Part shown: in pieces, positions 5,728 to 7,789 of the stretch
Numbering within the stretch: the stretch's first letter is position 1
How the letters are laid out: each line of letters begins with the position of its first letter
DNA from: Acidimicrobiaceae bacterium
GTDB taxonomy: Bacteria > Actinomycetota > Acidimicrobiia > Acidimicrobiales > Microtrichaceae
Length of the DNA: 7,789 nucleotides
NCBI GenBank assembly: GCA_003514205.1
Contig: DORQ01000248.1
Location: forward strand, 1 to 7,789
Direction of reading: 5' to 3'
Notes under the pieces: generated by a model
The model's input: only the letters and a program-made list of their open reading frames with translations
What the model was told of the DNA's origin: nothing
The model's database searches: none
Program-made: the position numbers and the translations under genes

Positions 5728-7298
5728 CCACCATGTTGACCAAAATGCTGCTCGTGCTTCGTCGCCGCAGACTGCTCGCTGCCGGAACAGTGCTTCTCTC
5801 GGTGGTGATGGCAATTCTCGCCATGTATTCGGCAGCTTCAGCGGGGCCGCCAGTCTTCGAATCTGAGCACCTGCTTGCCGTAAAGTCCGCCAGCTCCGCT
5901 GCGGCGATGACCCCATCTCAGGCCGTCCTTGCTGCTACACGTCGCGATGTTCCCGAACTTGCGGCCAAGAAACTGGAGGGGGACGTATCTCCCGCCGAGC
6001 TTGCGTCCCGAGTCACGTTAGCGCTCACGACCGATTTCCAAGCCGTCTCGATTAGAGCGAGAGCAGAATCGGCAGAGGGCGCTGAGGCTGCTGCCAACGC
6101 ATTCGCGGAGGCGTTCATTGAGTTCCACTCGGGCGAAACCGCTCAGCTCCAGATCGCGGAGAAGGAGCGACTACAGACCAAGATCGAGGCCTTCGACGCT
6201 GAGATAGAAGCGATTACTCGGCAATCTCCTGGTCTTCTCGACTCAACCCAGCCCCCTGCCGCCGCCGATCAGCAATCTCGCTATGACACGGTCAAGACAC
6301 AACGTGATCAAGCTGTTCAACAGATGTCGGGACTTGACACCACCCTGGGTATTGTGGCGCCCTACGAGTCACTCGGCGGAGCTCCAGCAACCAGTGCGGC
6401 GAGCTTCCTCAGCTCATCGCCAGCCCCGATACGAATCGCCGGAGCGTTCGCCATGACGATGTTGGTTGGCGCTGTCGCGATCTTGCTCCTCGAGCGTTTG
6501 CTGCCGCGCCTCGATACCTCCGAAGAGGCTGAAGCCATTACGGAGCTTGGGGTACTTGCCGAGATACCTGCGCTTCGGCACGACCAGATCATCACTCCGA
6601 TCAATCCAATGGCCTTTGACGGGCCCCACGCCGATGCCCATCGATCGCTGCGGACCTCCCTTGAGTTTTTGCACAGACGTGCCGCTCTCGATCGACCGCC
6701 CATCATCCTTATTTCCTCCTCAAGCCCTGGGGAAGGCAAGACGATGACTGCCGCTCATCTTGCGATCGCGATCGCCGAAACAGGAAAGAAGGTCGTGCTC
6801 CTCAGTTGTGACTTTCGTCGACCACGCCTACACGACGTAGTCGGCGCAGCCAGAGATCCCGGCCTGAACTCAGGATTCATTTCGCCAGAGGATCTCACCC
6901 AGGACGTGATTCGACCAGAAGTTTGGGACAATGTCTCATTGGTTTCATCTGGGCCACCAACTCGTCGAATGGTCCACCTGGTTCCGCTCATCCGTGATAT
7001 TGCGCTCCAGGCGGTCGAGGCGGACCGAACAGTCATCATCGATACTGCCCCCTTACTTGTGGCAAACGACACCGCAGACCTCTTGCAATTCGTCGACCAA
7101 GTCGTTGTCATCGCACGGCCAGGCACCACCCGCACTCGAGCGCTGCAGCACTCCCTCGAGCTGCTTCGCCGAAACGCAGCTCCCATCGCCGGAATCGTAA
7201 TGATTGGAGTCGAGGCGGGGCGGGGCCGCTCCTATTACGACTACGACTATGGCCCCGAAAGTCGGCTGAGCGACATGGCGACTACGACAACAGCCTGA
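5724..7298 (+). CDS. Polysaccharide co-polymerase / BY-type tyrosine kinase (Wzz + CpsD/CapB-like)
   Basis: 524 residues. A Wzz-like part has TM1 at about 17-35 after a basic RRRR, an extracytoplasmic region with a predicted coiled coil (about 138-205) and TM2 at about 238-256. The cytoplasmic part starts with the family's HRSLRTSLEF segment, then Walker A SSSSPGEGKT (Lys339), a Walker A'-like LLSCDFRRP (361-367), and Walker B VIIDTAPLL (Asp440). The C-terminus carries a tyrosine cluster YYDYDY (Tyr504, 505, 507, 509), the usual autophosphorylation site. Such proteins set polysaccharide chain length and regulate export through cycles of phosphorylation. Odd points: the first Asp of the usual DxD of Walker A' is Ser361, and the usual NPxELL-like stretch is replaced by TRRMVHLV, so kinase activity is uncertain. 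The ATG sits in an ATGA overlap with the nucleotidyltransferase; GGGGA lies 11 nt upstream. Confidence 0.9.
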   Translation: MTTMLTKMLLVLRRRRLLAAGTVLLSVVMAILAMYSAASAGPPVFESEHLLAVKSASSAAAMTPSQAVLAATRRDVPELAAKKLEGDVSPAELASRVTLALTTDFQAVSIRARAESAEGAEAAANAFAEAFIEFHSGETAQLQIAEKERLQTKIEAFDAEIEAITRQSPGLLDSTQPPAAADQQSRYDTVKTQRDQAVQQMSGLDTTLGIVAPYESLGGAPATSAASFLSSSPAPIRIAGAFAMTMLVGAVAILLLERLLPRLDTSEEAEAITELGVLAEIPALRHDQIITPINPMAFDGPHADAHRSLRTSLEFLHRRAALDRPPIILISSSSPGEGKTMTAAHLAIAIAETGKKVVLLSCDFRRPRLHDVVGAARDPGLNSGFISPEDLTQDVIRPEVWDNVSLVSSGPPTRRMVHLVPLIRDIALQAVEADRTVIIDTAPLLVANDTADLLQFVDQVVVIARPGTTRTRALQHSLELLRRNAAPIAGIVMIGVEAGRGRSYYDYDYGPESRLSDMATTTTA

Positions 7299-7312
7299 TC
7301 CACGGTATCGAG

Positions 7313-7789
7313 ATGTTCACGAGCCGTGGCGCGCAACCACCAACGGAGGCTTGGCGTCTGCGGGAAAAGCGGATCACTTTCTCTGTGGTGAGCGGCGCTG
7401 TGGCGACAGTGATTGCATTGGGCGTGCTCGCCCGCTACGGGTCGGGCGAAACCGCTGGGGTAGCCATTGTCGGAGGTCCCCTCTTCGTCCTGAGTTGGCT
7501 GGGCATTCGGGCCCGATTCGGAACACCGGCGACCTGGAGGACCGGAAATGTTCTCATCCTTGCAGCGGGTATCAAGATCTTCGTTGCGCCAGCGGTTCGT
7601 GCGCTCTCTGCCAAATCGTTGTACGGAGGACTCGCTGACCCGAGGTTCTACTTTCTGGAAGGAAGTGTCGTTGCTCGCTGGTACTGGCAGGGCAACATCA
7701 GTCTGAATGGCATCGAAGGAGTTTCGACTCGGGCGATCGGGAACAACTTCGTGAGGGCCGTTGGTGCTGTCATTGCCATCGTTGGAGAG
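7313..7789 (+). CDS. Polytopic membrane protein of the polysaccharide locus, 3'-partial
   Basis: Open from ATG at 7313 to the window end (159 residues, no stop), 14 bp after the BY-kinase gene and so probably in the same operon. Membrane segments lie at about residues 21-40, 48-65 and 79-98, with a fourth likely starting near 147. After TM3, a loop with ADPRFYFLEG..VARWYWQGN and then STRAIGNNFVRAVGAV resembles the Asp-x-x-x-Tyr and 'GT-x-F' loop seen in membrane polymerases or glycosyltransferases next to Wzz-type genes. This suggests a repeat-unit polymerase or lipid-linked sugar transferase, but the C-terminal part needed to decide is missing. The frame stays open upstream of 7313 into the preceding gene, so the ATG is chosen by its spacing after the stop; there is no strong ribosome-binding site. 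Confidence 0.7.
   Translation, partial: MFTSRGAQPPTEAWRLREKRITFSVVSGAVATVIALGVLARYGSGETAGVAIVGGPLFVLSWLGIRARFGTPATWRTGNVLILAAGIKIFVAPAVRALSAKSLYGGLADPRFYFLEGSVVARWYWQGNISLNGIEGVSTRAIGNNFVRAVGAVIAIVGE

Noticed and set aside
6755..7186. Minus-strand 143-codon frame opposite the kinase domain
   Set aside because: It lies antisense to the conserved Walker motifs of the BY-kinase and is Ser/Arg-rich shadow sequence.
7351..7638. Plus-strand 95-codon frame downstream of the BY-kinase
   Set aside because: The frame starting at 7313 has hydrophobic membrane helices and runs to the window end; this other frame has a Cys/Arg-rich shadow composition.

Overview
The window is about 59-60% GC by spot counts and packed with genes, with almost no intergenic DNA. 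It looks like a chromosomal stretch from a moderately high-GC bacterium. An actinobacterium (Actinomycetota) is my best guess, based on the single-chain Wzz-plus-kinase protein with an SCDFRRPRLHD-type motif, the start codon use and a possible leaderless promoter. That placement is inference, not proof.

Layout: (1) Positions 1-3140, plus strand, hold the C-terminal 1045 residues of a very large Asp-box (BNR-like) beta-propeller protein that begins before the window. It is built from about three tandem copies of a 320-350 residue module. (2) Positions 3137-4330, minus strand, hold an HprK-like P-loop kinase with a PqqD/RRE-like N-terminal domain. It converges on the propeller gene, and the two stop codons share the bases TTAG. 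(3) A 49-bp divergent promoter region at 4331-4379 carries a perfect 9-bp direct repeat around a good -35 hexamer. (4) A plus-strand run starts at 4380: a stand-alone PqqD-like protein (4380-4646), a nucleotidyltransferase-fold protein (4639-5727), a Wzz/BY-kinase-type polysaccharide co-polymerase (5724-7298) and the start of a polytopic membrane protein (7313 to the window end). The first three overlap by 8 and 4 bp; the last is 14 bp downstream.

How the genes may work together: the polysaccharide co-polymerase/tyrosine kinase and the membrane protein mark the edge of an exopolysaccharide or capsule locus. The HprK-like kinase, PqqD-like protein and nucleotidyltransferase form a set resembling what I recall being called the 'HPr-rel-A system', which also tends to sit beside exopolysaccharide genes and whose substrate is unknown to me. 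This set, with two RRE-like domains and no visible precursor peptide, is the most interesting system in the window. The Asp-box protein is probably a separate, exported surface or secreted protein. No RNA genes, mobile elements or CRISPR arrays were seen, and no gap exceeds 300 bases.
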